Of a stretch of 64,000 nt of DNA, positions 8,340 to 15,463 are shown piece after piece. Position 1 is the first letter of the stretch. Each line of letters opens with the position of its first letter. The notes under the pieces were generated by a model, which saw nothing but the letters and a program-made list of their open reading frames with translations, had not been told where the DNA came from and made no database searches. Both the position numbers and the translations under genes were made by a program. This stretch comes from Psychrobacillus vulpis (GTDB lineage Bacteria; Bacillota; Bacilli; Bacillales_A; Planococcaceae): contig NZ_VDGI01000001.1 in the NCBI RefSeq assembly GCF_006861825.1, positions 326,172 to 390,171 on the forward strand, given 5' to 3'.

Positions 8340-8616
8340 TGTAAATGTGAATATAAAAATGTACATTTTTGCTCGTATAAGGATGTACATTATTGTTTTT
8401 TTTACTCTCAACAGCATAACGTGATAAATTATTACAACTTGACATGGAGCCTCTACGGGCATGACTATACCGCCAAAAAACCAGCCGTATCAAGGGCTGG
8501 TTAGCCATTCGAGGCTATCATGCCCGCCGCTCCAAGTAAAGTAGTAATAATGCCAAGTGTCAAAAATGTACATCGTTAAACAATCATTTTTGTACATGCT
8601 TAAATTATCATTTACA
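8340..8616. mobile_element. 277-bp non-autonomous mini-transposon with symmetric double binding sites
   Basis: Insertion recognised by comparison with the uninterrupted copy A. Ends are TGTAAATG / CATTTACA, flanked by AACAATT at 8333-8339 and 8617-8623. Each end carries two copies of an 8-bp motif: ATGTACAT at 8359-8366 and 8383-8390 on the left, and ATGTACAT at 8566-8573 plus TTGTACAT at 8590-8597 on the right. The motifs are 24 bp apart at both ends and 19 bp from each tip. Exact tips and duplication length depend on where the inverted repeat is cut (5 to 9 bp possible). It has no transposase gene. Confidence 0.75.
8429..8550. other. Large compound hairpin inside the mini-transposon
   Basis: Nested complementary segments: TTATTAC / GTAATAA, ACTTG / CAAGT, GGAGC / GCTCC, GGGCATGA (8457-8464) / TCATGCCC (8518-8525), and an inner AACCAGCC (8479-8486) / GGCTGGTT (8495-8502). 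On the minus strand the inner hairpin is followed by TTTTTT, as in an intrinsic terminator. It could be a terminator, a structured RNA or a recombination site. Confidence 0.5.
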
Positions 8617-8939
8617 AACAATTTGCTGTATTTAAGAGAATTTAGTGCGACGCATGAGACTCCTGCGGGAAAGCGAGACAGACGAGACCCCGCACGAAGC
8701 AGAGCGAAGGAGGAGGCTCGTCGCTCGCCCGCGGAAAGCGAATGCCAAAGCGATAAATTCTCCTAGGACTATTTGATAGAAAATTTATTAGAATAACACT
8801 TTTTCAGTGCCCTTCCTTTCCGCGGGAGTAGCGCCTTTTCCAACGATTTTCTAGAAATTGAAAAGTAGAGTAGAGTGTGGGAATTATTGAAGTTCCCCCC
8901 TACTTTTTTAGCTTTTTAGACAACCCCGTTTCAGATTAA

Positions 8940-9094
8940 AGACAAAAGGCGCCTCTTCCTGAGGCAACGCCTCATGACCAACATCGTGTTGGCCCAAGCG
9001 GCTCGTCGCTCGCTCGAGAAAAGCTGTAAGCTTCGAGAAAACCTAAATAAAAAGACTGTAGACAACTCGTTTCTTGAGTTTGTCTACAATCTGA
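8940..9094. repeat. Dispersed repeat with AGACTGTAGACAACTC hairpin
   Basis: A shortened relative of the repeat at 50815-51180 (opposite orientation). Shared features are GCGGCTCG-CGCTCG, a GTAAGCTTCG segment and the sequence AGACTGTAGACAACTC. The latter forms a hairpin here with GAGTTTGTCTACAATCT at 9077-9093. Confidence 0.6.
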
Positions 9095-9095
9095 A

Positions 9096-9132
9096 ACACC
9101 TCTTTAAATTAATATATCTAAAGAGGTTTCTT
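9096..9132. terminator. Hairpin after the peptidase gene
   Basis: CCTCTTTA / TAAAGAGG stem with a 12-nt AT loop just downstream of the minus-strand peptidase gene. The T-run is short, so it is a modest terminator candidate. Confidence 0.45.
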
Positions 9133-9154
9133 GAATCTGATAAGTCTATAACAA

Positions 9155-9904
9155 TCAATTATCATTTTTCTGAATTTCATCAAAATATTTCGTCAAGGGA
9201 ATTTCTCGACCTTTTTCATGCCATTTTTTATACCAGTTGAATACTTGTTCAACGTCACCATCAGCGAACTCAACTAACGACTTCACCTTTAAATAACTTC
9301 TCCAGTAATCAAACATAATGCTTGAGAGTGAACCTTGATAAGAGGCATACCCAAAATCATCTAAATTATGTGAACCATAAGCTTCTGTAAAACTTTCCAC
9401 TAATAACTGTTCAATTCCTGTGATTTCTTGAAAAGTTCCTTCAGACAAACAATACTTTCTTGGTAAGTAAAAGCACATTCCTTCTTCAAACCAAATACTA
9501 TCGTGCCGATCGTCTTCAAACTCATCTACAAATAAATCAATATGATGTGTCAGTTCATGTGCAAGAACTATAAATAAATGCTCCGAATTAAAGTTTTGAT
9601 AAAAAGTACGAATATCAACCATTTCCTTATCTTCTAACTGTGCAACCATCAAGTTTTGCCAAACCTCTACTTGCGGTGACATATAAATAAAATCTTCCCT
9701 CGTAAACGCTGGTATTGGTATATTCGAAAAAGTCGTCATTGCAAGTTCAGCATTAGTCCAAATAACCCCTTTTGGAAGTGTGGTTAACTGAAAATGCTTT
9801 TCCAACACCTGCTGATAGCCTTTTAGTTTTTCCATCATTTCTTTCGTTATCATTTCATAGCTGACCGCCTCTTGTGACGATTCAAACGCTAAAATACTTT
9901 TCAA
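9155..9904 (-). CDS. Putative soluble zinc metallopeptidase (gluzincin type)
   Basis: Protein of about 249 aa without signal peptide or membrane segment. It has an HExxH zinc motif, VLAHELTHH, near residues 116-121, followed 20 residues later by SIWFEEGMCFYLP, where a glutamate would be the third zinc ligand as in gluzincins (WxxEG). I choose TTG at 9904 because AGAGGG is directly attached to the ATG at 9910 but stands 6 nt before the TTG. The protein is likely cytoplasmic. I do not recognise a named family; peptidase activity is inferred from the motif. Confidence 0.7.
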   Translation of the reverse strand: MKSILAFESSQEAVSYEMITKEMMEKLKGYQQVLEKHFQLTTLPKGVIWTNAELAMTTFSNIPIPAFTREDFIYMSPQVEVWQNLMVAQLEDKEMVDIRTFYQNFNSEHLFIVLAHELTHHIDLFVDEFEDDRHDSIWFEEGMCFYLPRKYCLSEGTFQEITGIEQLLVESFTEAYGSHNLDDFGYASYQGSLSSIMFDYWRSYLKVKSLVEFADGDVEQVFNWYKKWHEKGREIPLTKYFDEIQKNDN

Positions 9905-9931
9905 CTTCATCCCTCTTTCAACTAAAGTGCT

Positions 9932-10549
9932 TCAAAGACTATTTATAACAATATCCGAATTTTGGATTGGATTTTCTTCTTGTAAATAATAATCCTCCCC
10001 CATCCAGTATCTTCGCTCATATTTTTCCAAACGTTCTTTCATATCACCTAAGTATGTATCTCTTTGTAAAACCCTGTCGTAACGTATATCTTTTGGACAA
10101 TCCAAATAAATCACATAATCAAAAAAAGCTCTCCATTCTTTTCTTTGTAAAAATATTCCTTCAATTAGTATCAAAGTACATTTTTCTAAGTCAATATTTT
10201 TTGAATGACACCGATCATTTGCGCTTTCATAAAATTTTATATCGATATGATTTAGTTTTTGATGAACCGCTTCAAATAGATTTTCCTTTATATATTCTAC
10301 GTCCCACTGCAGCATATAGTATTCATACCACTCTGGATAACCTGTGTTGTATCTTTTCGCTCGCTCTACTATTAAATCGTCAATGTGAATAATCACAACA
10401 TTATATTCTTCACTCATCAGTTCTTCTTTTATTTTTTCCGTTATCGTCGTTTTACCTGCTCCACTTAATCCATCTATACCAATAATATAAGGTCGATCCA
10501 TCTTCTCTAATTGTGTAATTCCTTTAATAACTCTATTAGTGATAGACAT
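9932..10549 (-). CDS. P-loop kinase, uridine-kinase-like
   Basis: Cytoplasmic P-loop enzyme of 205 aa. Walker A is GIDGLSGAGKTTITEKI near residue 24; VVIIHIDDLIVERAKRYN corresponds to the catalytic Asp strand, and LILIEGIFLQRKEW to the Walker B-like region. DIRYDRVLQRDTYL is a lid-like helix with arginines. It lies 27 nt from the peptidase gene on the same strand, so the two may share a transcript. Family: uridine kinase or related AAA-type small-molecule kinase; substrate unknown. Confidence 0.75.
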   Translation of the reverse strand: MSITNRVIKGITQLEKMDRPYIIGIDGLSGAGKTTITEKIKEELMSEEYNVVIIHIDDLIVERAKRYNTGYPEWYEYYMLQWDVEYIKENLFEAVHQKLNHIDIKFYESANDRCHSKNIDLEKCTLILIEGIFLQRKEWRAFFDYVIYLDCPKDIRYDRVLQRDTYLGDMKERLEKYERRYWMGEDYYLQEENPIQNSDIVINSL

Positions 10550-10632
10550 AAGCTAACATCACAACTCTTTCTTTTATTCACTAGGCTTCGCATTTAATTT
10601 CTTTCCATTTGTTATTAGCTTTTTAATGCAAT

Positions 10633-10791
10633 CTAAATCTCCACCTTATTTTCCTTGACATATAGCATCCATCTGCCAATTAACCTAGCACCATGCTTGA
10701 GTTGATTAGGAAGATTGATGCCAGTGAACAAATTATTAAACGTTTCTACGAATCTCTTCTTTACGTTATATAATTTTCTTCTATAAAACAT
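10633..10791 (-). pseudogene. N-terminal remnant of a NIPSNAP-family gene
   Basis: A 52-codon frame with a good ribosome site (AAAGGAG before the ATG at 10791) reads MFYRRKLYNVKKRFVETFNN and continues through LPNQLKHGARLIGRWM before a stop at KVEI. This matches the start of NIPSNAP-like proteins of Bacillales, about 100 residues long, as I recall them. The second half, which normally carries the FAIWEYDS-type strand, is missing. Most likely a truncated gene; expression of the short product cannot be excluded. Confidence 0.5.
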
Positions 10792-10809
10792 AGATTCTCC
10801 TTTCCTTAC

Positions 10810-11598
10810 TCAGAGTCTATTCCAAAGGGCTTTTGTATAAGCTAATTTTAGTCCCGCCCGTTCCATGTTTCGATGACTAGCACTTCCAAAAGCAGCCTCA
10901 CTTGCAATAAACTTTGCTCCTTTTTCAATAGCAGCCTGAATACGCTTATGGAGTAATACCGATTGCACACCGATTCGACGGTATTCTGGCAATGTTGCTG
11001 CCGCAGCTAACGTAGCTATTTCATCTTTTACAAATAACACAGCAATTCCAACAGGAACATCTTTCACATATGCTACAAAAAATTCCCATTCTGGCACATC
11101 AAATAAGATTTCATTATTTTGTCTTATACCGCTTTGAATAAAAGAAGGAAGTCCAAAAGCTTTCACATAGATAGAAGCAAATGTATCAAATTCGTCCTCC
11201 TTTAAAGACCGAACTTCTATATCGGGTTTATTACCTAACTCCTTTATTTCCAACGCTTTACCAAAAAAGGATGCATGAAAACCAGACTGATAAAATCCTT
11301 TATCAGTTAACGCTCTGAATAACCGCTCTGAACTATTTAGAGGTGTAACTTCAATACGAAAATTAATGGAAGACTCCTGATAGAAATTAAATATATCCTC
11401 TATGTATGGAATGTCATTTTCATTTAATCCACGAACGGTATTAAAAGCTGGCCCTGGAATATTTTTAACCGCAAAAGCATGCGTTGTTCCTCTAACTAGT
11501 TGATGGACACCCATTGGATTGTCTTTTATTGATTGAATTGCACTCAATCTCGATGATAAAGATTGGATCTCTGCTTGTTCTATTATGGATAAATCCAT
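10810..11598 (-). CDS. GNAT-family N-acetyltransferase
   Basis: Cytoplasmic acetyltransferase of 262 aa. The GNAT fold is in the C-terminal half: EVRSLKEDEFDTFASIYVKAF, then the strand VGIAVLFVKDEIATLAAAATL and the acetyl-CoA loop PEYRRIGVQSVLLHKRI. The N-terminal 120 residues form an additional domain, as in two-domain GNAT proteins where it is often degenerate. AAGGGGG precedes the ATG. Substrate unknown. Confidence 0.82.
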   Translation of the reverse strand: MDLSIIEQAEIQSLSSRLSAIQSIKDNPMGVHQLVRGTTHAFAVKNIPGPAFNTVRGLNENDIPYIEDIFNFYQESSINFRIEVTPLNSSERLFRALTDKGFYQSGFHASFFGKALEIKELGNKPDIEVRSLKEDEFDTFASIYVKAFGLPSFIQSGIRQNNEILFDVPEWEFFVAYVKDVPVGIAVLFVKDEIATLAAAATLPEYRRIGVQSVLLHKRIQAAIEKGAKFIASEAAFGSASHRNMERAGLKLAYTKALWNRL

Positions 11599-11742
11599 TT
11601 AAATCCCCCTTGGCTTCATTAATCTATCCGGTCAGAAAATAATTTATTCGGTCATTTTGCTACCTTACTCATGCATCTAGTTCAAATTCGTCACCAGTTT
11701 GTTTTTTTCCTTTTTTTGTTTCAATTGTTTCCCATTTCAAGC

Positions 11743-11775
11743 ACAAAAAAAGATGGCTCGAATATTATCGAGTCA
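11743..11775 (-). terminator. Intrinsic terminator of the nucleoside transporter gene
   Basis: On the minus strand GGTGACTCGA pairs with TCGAGCCATC (one mismatch, one wobble) and is followed by seven T residues, 17 nt after the stop codon of the transporter gene. Confidence 0.75.
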
Positions 11776-11791
11776 CCTTTTCTAAGTTTTA

Positions 11792-12985
11792 TTACCAAAC
11801 AAATAAACCAACAATCATTGCACTTAATAATGAAACAGCAATACCGCTTACGAGAAGCTTCCATACGTTTTTACCAATAACCGCTGACTTTCCTTCTGAT
11901 AAAACTGAATTGTACGTTCCGTAAATCATACCAACAGTACTAAAATTCGCAAATGATGTTAAGAAAGTGGTTGCAACAGCGATTGTATGCGGTGGCAGAG
12001 TATCTAAATGATTCTTTAAATCCATCATAGCTACAAATTCGTTCGTGGCTAATTTAATACCCATCAATTGCGCTACATACATTGCATCTTGCAGTGGCAA
12101 GCCAAGTAAAAAGGCAAATGGACTAAAGATGAATGAAAAGATTTTTTGAATCGTAAGACCATTTACAATGACACCTAATATTCCGTTAAGTCCTGCTGTA
12201 AGAGCTACATAACCAATTACCATGGCTAAAATAACGATAACCATATTCATCCCGACTAACATACTATTAGAGATTGTTGAGAAGAAGTCTTTTTTCTCGG
12301 ATTTAGGTGGCACATAAATAATATCATCTTCTTTTGGCACGTGGACTGGATTCAAAATACTAACTAAAATCAGTGCGTTTAAACAGTTTAGCGGAATGGC
12401 ACTAAACACATATTCTGCTGGGACCATTGATAAATATGCACCAATAATAGATCCACTAATACTACTCATACTCATTATTCCAAAGGTAAGCAAACGATTG
12501 TCCTTTAAGACAGATAACTGATCACGAATGACAGCTAACGCTTCCGTATTACCTAGGAACATCATTTGAATGGAGAAAAAGCTTTCTAGTTTAGGCAATC
12601 GTGACACTTTTGAAATAACCCAACCAACTTTATCAATAATCCAAGTTAAAATACCGAAATAGGATAAAATATCAAAAAAAGTTACAACAAAAATTATTGG
12701 AAGTAGTGCACTAAAGAAAAAGTCTACCGTTTCATTTGCCATGGCAGTTGGAAAAACAAAAGCAATCCCTTCACTTGCACATTCAATTAACCACGTAAAG
12801 AAAGATGCAATTTTATTAATAACCCAGCTCCCAATTGTAGTTCCCAACATAATCCAAGTAATAATCAATTCAAGTACAAGAAGAGAAATAACCGGTCTCC
12901 ATTTCACTTTTCTCTTATTCGGTGAACATAAAAATACAACGCCCATAACAACGAAAACACCTAATACATTAAGCAAAAAGTACAT
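11792..12985 (-). CDS. CNT-family nucleoside transporter (NupC-like)
   Basis: Concentrative nucleoside transporter in the cell membrane, 397 aa with about ten helices. Family marks are GNTEALAVIRDQL, the ISGSIIGAYLSM segment in the first hairpin domain, the LGLPLQDAMYVAQLMGIKLATNEFVA segment (glutamate for nucleoside and sodium), and SFANFSTVGMIYG. It imports nucleosides with Na+ or H+ (family knowledge). It is transcribed away from a nucleoside deoxyribosyltransferase-like gene, supporting a role in nucleoside salvage. AGGAG precedes the ATG, and the leader contains an attenuator-like structure. Confidence 0.92.
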   Translation of the reverse strand: MYFLLNVLGVFVVMGVVFLCSPNKRKVKWRPVISLLVLELIITWIMLGTTIGSWVINKIASFFTWLIECASEGIAFVFPTAMANETVDFFFSALLPIIFVVTFFDILSYFGILTWIIDKVGWVISKVSRLPKLESFFSIQMMFLGNTEALAVIRDQLSVLKDNRLLTFGIMSMSSISGSIIGAYLSMVPAEYVFSAIPLNCLNALILVSILNPVHVPKEDDIIYVPPKSEKKDFFSTISNSMLVGMNMVIVILAMVIGYVALTAGLNGILGVIVNGLTIQKIFSFIFSPFAFLLGLPLQDAMYVAQLMGIKLATNEFVAMMDLKNHLDTLPPHTIAVATTFLTSFANFSTVGMIYGTYNSVLSEGKSAVIGKNVWKLLVSGIAVSLLSAMIVGLFVW

Positions 12986-13014
12986 AAAAGCATCTCCTAG
13001 ATGTGAATATAAAC

Positions 13015-13145
13015 AAAAAACCCTTATTTTTCATACTTTCTGATGATAGAGAAAGAATAAAAAATAAGGGAATTAGAGAAAGGGTAGATTACACTACCTT
13101 CTCCTTCATACTTAATTTAATCAAACTTTCCTGTAGTCTAGTCCC
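13015..13145 (-). promoter_or_regulatory. Attenuator or riboswitch-like leader of the nucleoside transporter
   Basis: On the minus strand GGGACTAGA (13137-13145) can pair with TCTAATTCCC (13068-13077), enclosing a hairpin GGTAG / CTACC (13083-13098). Directly after it CCCTTATTTTT (in 13051-13070) pairs with AAAAATAAGGG (13021-13031) and is followed by six T residues: an intrinsic terminator. The first stem and the terminator both need the CCC at 13068-13070, so they exclude each other. I recognise no known riboswitch class. Confidence 0.55.
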
Positions 13146-13322
13146 TTTTCAATAATCAGTACATTAACGTAAAGATTATAAACATTTATAAATTCGTATA
13201 CAGCATAGTATTAACAAAATTCTTTTTTTCATACTGATTAAAAACCTACATAGCTTTGGTATAACGTTGTATTCATTTCTCCTTTTCCTTAAAATAATAT
13301 AGATGGAAATGGAGGAGTAGTT

Positions 13323-13805
13323 TTGAAAAAAGGTTATTTAGCAAATGGATTGTTCGGTTTAGGTGATAGATTGGTTAATGAGTTAGTAGCAAAAGAGGTA
13401 CGAGCAATGATTCCAGGAGTTAATCTATATGTACCTCAAGAAAACATGGCCATTAATGACAAATCGGCTTATGCAGATAGTCTAGCAATTGCCTACGCTG
13501 ATATTGAAGCATTAAAGGAGAGCGACTTTTTAGTAGCTATTATTGATGGTGTTGAAATTGATGCTGGAGTTGCTGCAGAAATAGGTGCATTTTCTATGTT
13601 AAATCGACCTATATTTGCCCTTTATACAGATACACGCCAACAAGGTCGTGACAATGCGAAAAAAATCGATGCATTAGTTGCTGATGGAACTGAAAATCAA
13701 TTTATGTATCGAAATTTGTTTGTTGTCGGTTTAATTAAACAAAATGGTGTCATTGTAAACTCTATCGAACAATTGGGGGAAGCATTAAAAACTGCAACTT
13801 TTTAA
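13323..13805 (+). CDS. Nucleoside 2-deoxyribosyltransferase-family protein
   Basis: Cytoplasmic enzyme of 160 aa, usual length for the family. Characteristic features are the N-terminal GYLANGLFGLGDRLVNELVAK and the acidic active-site region ALKESDFLVAIIDGVEIDAGVAAEIGAF, where Asp and the Glu of AAEIG act on deoxynucleosides. The family exchanges the base on 2'-deoxyribose. The start is TTG at 13323 behind GGAGGAG. It is divergent from the nucleoside transporter, so both probably serve nucleoside salvage. Confidence 0.85.
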   Translation: MKKGYLANGLFGLGDRLVNELVAKEVRAMIPGVNLYVPQENMAINDKSAYADSLAIAYADIEALKESDFLVAIIDGVEIDAGVAAEIGAFSMLNRPIFALYTDTRQQGRDNAKKIDALVADGTENQFMYRNLFVVGLIKQNGVIVNSIEQLGEALKTATF

Positions 13806-13822
13806 GGTTCTATATTGGACAA

Positions 13823-14180
13823 GGGGTTATCCGATAAGTAAGAAAATCGTTGAAACGGCTCCCTTTCCGGAGGCCACTGAAAAAGTCACTTTTTTTCAAA
13901 AAATAAAAACGAAATCCCATAATTCCTTCACTTTTTAGGGTGTTTATGGGGACGTCATGCCAATTTTGATACAAATATACTTCTCAAGTGGTGACTTTAT
14001 TTTCTGAATTTTGGTTTTTCAGTGGCCTCCCTTTCCGCGGGCGTTGCCTCAGCCTCCTCGCGCAGCTAGCGGGGTCTTCGGCTAACGCTATTCCCGCAGG
14101 AGTGTCACCTTTTTCAACGATTTTCTAGAAATTAAAGAGTAGAGTGTGGGAATAGTTTAGGTCCCTCCCTCTACTTTTTT
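13823..14180. repeat. Interspersed repeat, copy C (interrupted)
   Basis: Third copy of the outer repeat; begins GGGGTTATCCGATAAG and ends in CTACTTTTTT. The middle holds GCGTTGCCTCAGCCTCCTCG, like copy A. It is interrupted at CCTTTCCG by a 160-bp element at 13870-14029 whose interior differs from those in copies A and B. Confidence 0.8.
13870..14029. mobile_element. 160-bp MITE with perfect 15-bp inverted repeats and 8-bp duplication
   Basis: GAGGCCACTGAAAAA at the left and TTTTTCAGTGGCCTC at the right are perfect inverted repeats; CCTTTCCG flanks both sides (13862-13869 and 14030-14037). The interior is AT-rich and non-coding. Inverted repeats and an 8-bp duplication fit a non-autonomous derivative of an IS element; the family is not assigned. 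Confidence 0.8.
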
Positions 14181-14316
14181 GACTTTCATACACCTTTTTC
14201 AATTTTAACAGCACTGATGTTTTAAATTGGTATTCATTATACTATTTTCTAAATATTGTATTATAATAATTTATAATACAATACGGTTACAAAAATTAGC
14301 TCAGAGGGGGAAATGC

Positions 14317-14556
14317 ATGAGTTGGTTGATGGGTACGATATTTATAGTGTTTGGCGTCATACTATTACCTTTAGGAATGTTTCAAATACGGGAGGAGTTA
14401 GGGAGGAATAGTGATTTGAAAATCGGTAAAAAGGTTTGGTATTTGTTGAAATTAGTGATAGATGTATTAATATCCCCTACATGGTCATCAACCTACCTGT
14501 ATATCTCCATATTATTTATGGGTTTTGGTTCTCTATTGCTATTAATTTATAGATAA
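14317..14556 (+). CDS. Small two-helix membrane protein, unknown function
   Basis: A 79-residue protein with helix one MGTIFIVFGVILLPLGMFQI and helix two around LYISILFMGFGSLLLLI, separated by a charged loop (REELGRNSDLKIGKK). The start is the ATG at 14317, 6 nt after AGAGGGGG; the longer frame beginning at 14227 has no ribosome site. No family recognised. Confidence 0.6.
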   Translation: MSWLMGTIFIVFGVILLPLGMFQIREELGRNSDLKIGKKVWYLLKLVIDVLISPTWSSTYLYISILFMGFGSLLLLIYR

Positions 14557-14625
14557 TTACTAAGACTTTATGAATATGTCCCATAAAGACTGGACATTTA
14601 CTGACTTTAGAGAGGAGTGTTCAAT

Positions 14626-14658
14626 ATGAAAAACTTATTAATGGTGATTGAAAAGTAA
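14626..14658 (+). CDS. Possible 10-codon leader peptide upstream of an acetyltransferase
   Basis: AGAGAGGAGTG precedes an ATG that opens MKNLLMVIEK and stops. Immediately after comes a small hairpin AGGCA / TGCC and CTCTTTTT, then the ribosome site of the acetyltransferase gene. This looks like a leader with a weak attenuator or the stub of a lost gene. Confidence 0.3.
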   Translation: MKNLLMVIEK

Positions 14659-14729
14659 AAGGCAAATGCCATCTCTTTTTAATCCGATTCAATTGTTATC
14701 AAACTATGGAATGAAAAGAGGAAGTTTAT

Positions 14730-15275
14730 ATGTATCAAGAGCAAGAATTAATCATTCGACCAATTCAACCTGAAGATTTACCTAGACTGTGGGAATTAGC
14801 TTTTAAAGATGAAGCTCCAGAGTGGAAGAAATGGGACGCGCCATATTATGAGCATAAGGCGATTCCATTCGAAACATTTATGGAAAAAGCAGAATCATAC
14901 GTTGCCCGAGATAATATTTGGGCAATTGAAGTAGCCGGTATAGTTTGTGGAACGATTTCGTATTACTGGGAACATGAACCTTCCAAATGGCTTGAAATGG
15001 GGATTGTTTTCCACGAAGCACCGAGTTGGGGTAAGGGGTTAGGGACACGTGCTTTAAAACTTTGGGCAGAGCATTTGTTTACAACTATACCACTCGTTCG
15101 TGTTGGATATACGACATGGTCTGGTAATGAACGAATGATTCGGGTTGGAGAGAAACTAGGGATGTCAATGGAAGCACGTATACGAAAAGTACGATTATAT
15201 AACGGAGTCTACTATGATTCAATCCGTATGGGTATTTTACGTGAGGAATGGGAATTATTAAAAACAAAAGCTTAA
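14730..15275 (+). CDS. RimJ/RimL-type GNAT acetyltransferase
   Basis: Acetyltransferase of 181 aa. LIIRPIQPEDLPRLWEL is the usual first strand and helix; WLEMGIVFHEAPSWGKGLGTRALKLWAEHLF contains the acetyl-CoA pyrophosphate loop, and GNERMIRVGEKLGMSMEARIRK the C-terminal fold of the RimJ/RimL (YdaF-like) branch. GAAAAGAGGAAG precedes the ATG. A strong terminator follows the gene. Substrate unknown. Confidence 0.87.
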   Translation: MYQEQELIIRPIQPEDLPRLWELAFKDEAPEWKKWDAPYYEHKAIPFETFMEKAESYVARDNIWAIEVAGIVCGTISYYWEHEPSKWLEMGIVFHEAPSWGKGLGTRALKLWAEHLFTTIPLVRVGYTTWSGNERMIRVGEKLGMSMEARIRKVRLYNGVYYDSIRMGILREEWELLKTKA

Positions 15276-15296
15276 CCACAATACTTTTGAATGAAA

Positions 15297-15329
15297 AACT
15301 GGTTAGAAATAGTCTAACCAGTTTTTTTA
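15297..15329 (+). terminator. Intrinsic terminator after the acetyltransferase gene
   Basis: AACTGGTTAGA / TCTAACCAGTT stem, 6-nt loop, followed by TTTTTTT. Confidence 0.9.
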
Positions 15330-15407
15330 ATGTATGTTTTCATCACATCTGATTATTTACTGATATAATGCTTGAATAGATTCTATATGATGTAGGTGAA
15401 TTCCCCC

Positions 15408-15457
15408 TTATCATACAAACGACCAAGTAGTTTTCTTTTAATCTACTTGGTCGTTTT
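15408..15457. terminator. Hairpin after the DinB-family gene
   Basis: AACGACCAAGTAG / CTACTTGGTCGTT with an AT-rich loop. The arms and flanks allow termination in both directions; it lies directly downstream of the minus-strand DinB gene. Confidence 0.8.
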
Positions 15458-15463
15458 TCTACA

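Larger units (their letters stand above)
8296..8814. mobile_element. MITE-like insertion in copy B
   Basis: Same element as 7636-7874, ends GGCCCTGAAAAA / TTTTTCAGTGCCC, flanked by CCTTTCCG at 8288-8295 and 8815-8822. Apart from the 277-bp insertion and its 7-bp duplication it is close to identical to copy A, which points to recent duplication. Confidence 0.7.
8267..8926. repeat. Interspersed repeat, copy B (doubly interrupted)
   Basis: Second copy of the outer repeat, lacking its left tip and ending TTTTTTAGCTTTTTAGACAA as in the 62011 copy. It is interrupted at the same CCTTTCCG site by a MITE-like element (8296-8814), which is itself interrupted by a 277-bp mini-transposon (8340-8616). 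Confidence 0.75.

Noticed and set aside
8429-8550. Integron attC site or tRNA-like gene inside the mini-transposon
   Set aside because: No RYYYAAC/GTTRRRY core sites and no cloverleaf with conserved T-loop; the pairing fits a plain nested hairpin.
8340-8616. Assignment of the mini-transposon to Tn7 itself
   Set aside because: Tn7-type elements give 5-bp duplications; here the cut can be read as 5 to 9 bp, and the binding-site sequence is not the Tn7 one. Family left open.
8235-8766. Open frames inside the repeat island (8235-8508 and 8557-8766)
   Set aside because: They cross mobile-element borders and hairpins, have no ribosome sites, and their translations are low-complexity or repeat-derived.
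7591-9094. CRISPR array in the repeat-rich island
   Set aside because: Repeats are long, few and unevenly spaced, with no spacer pattern, and no cas gene is nearby.
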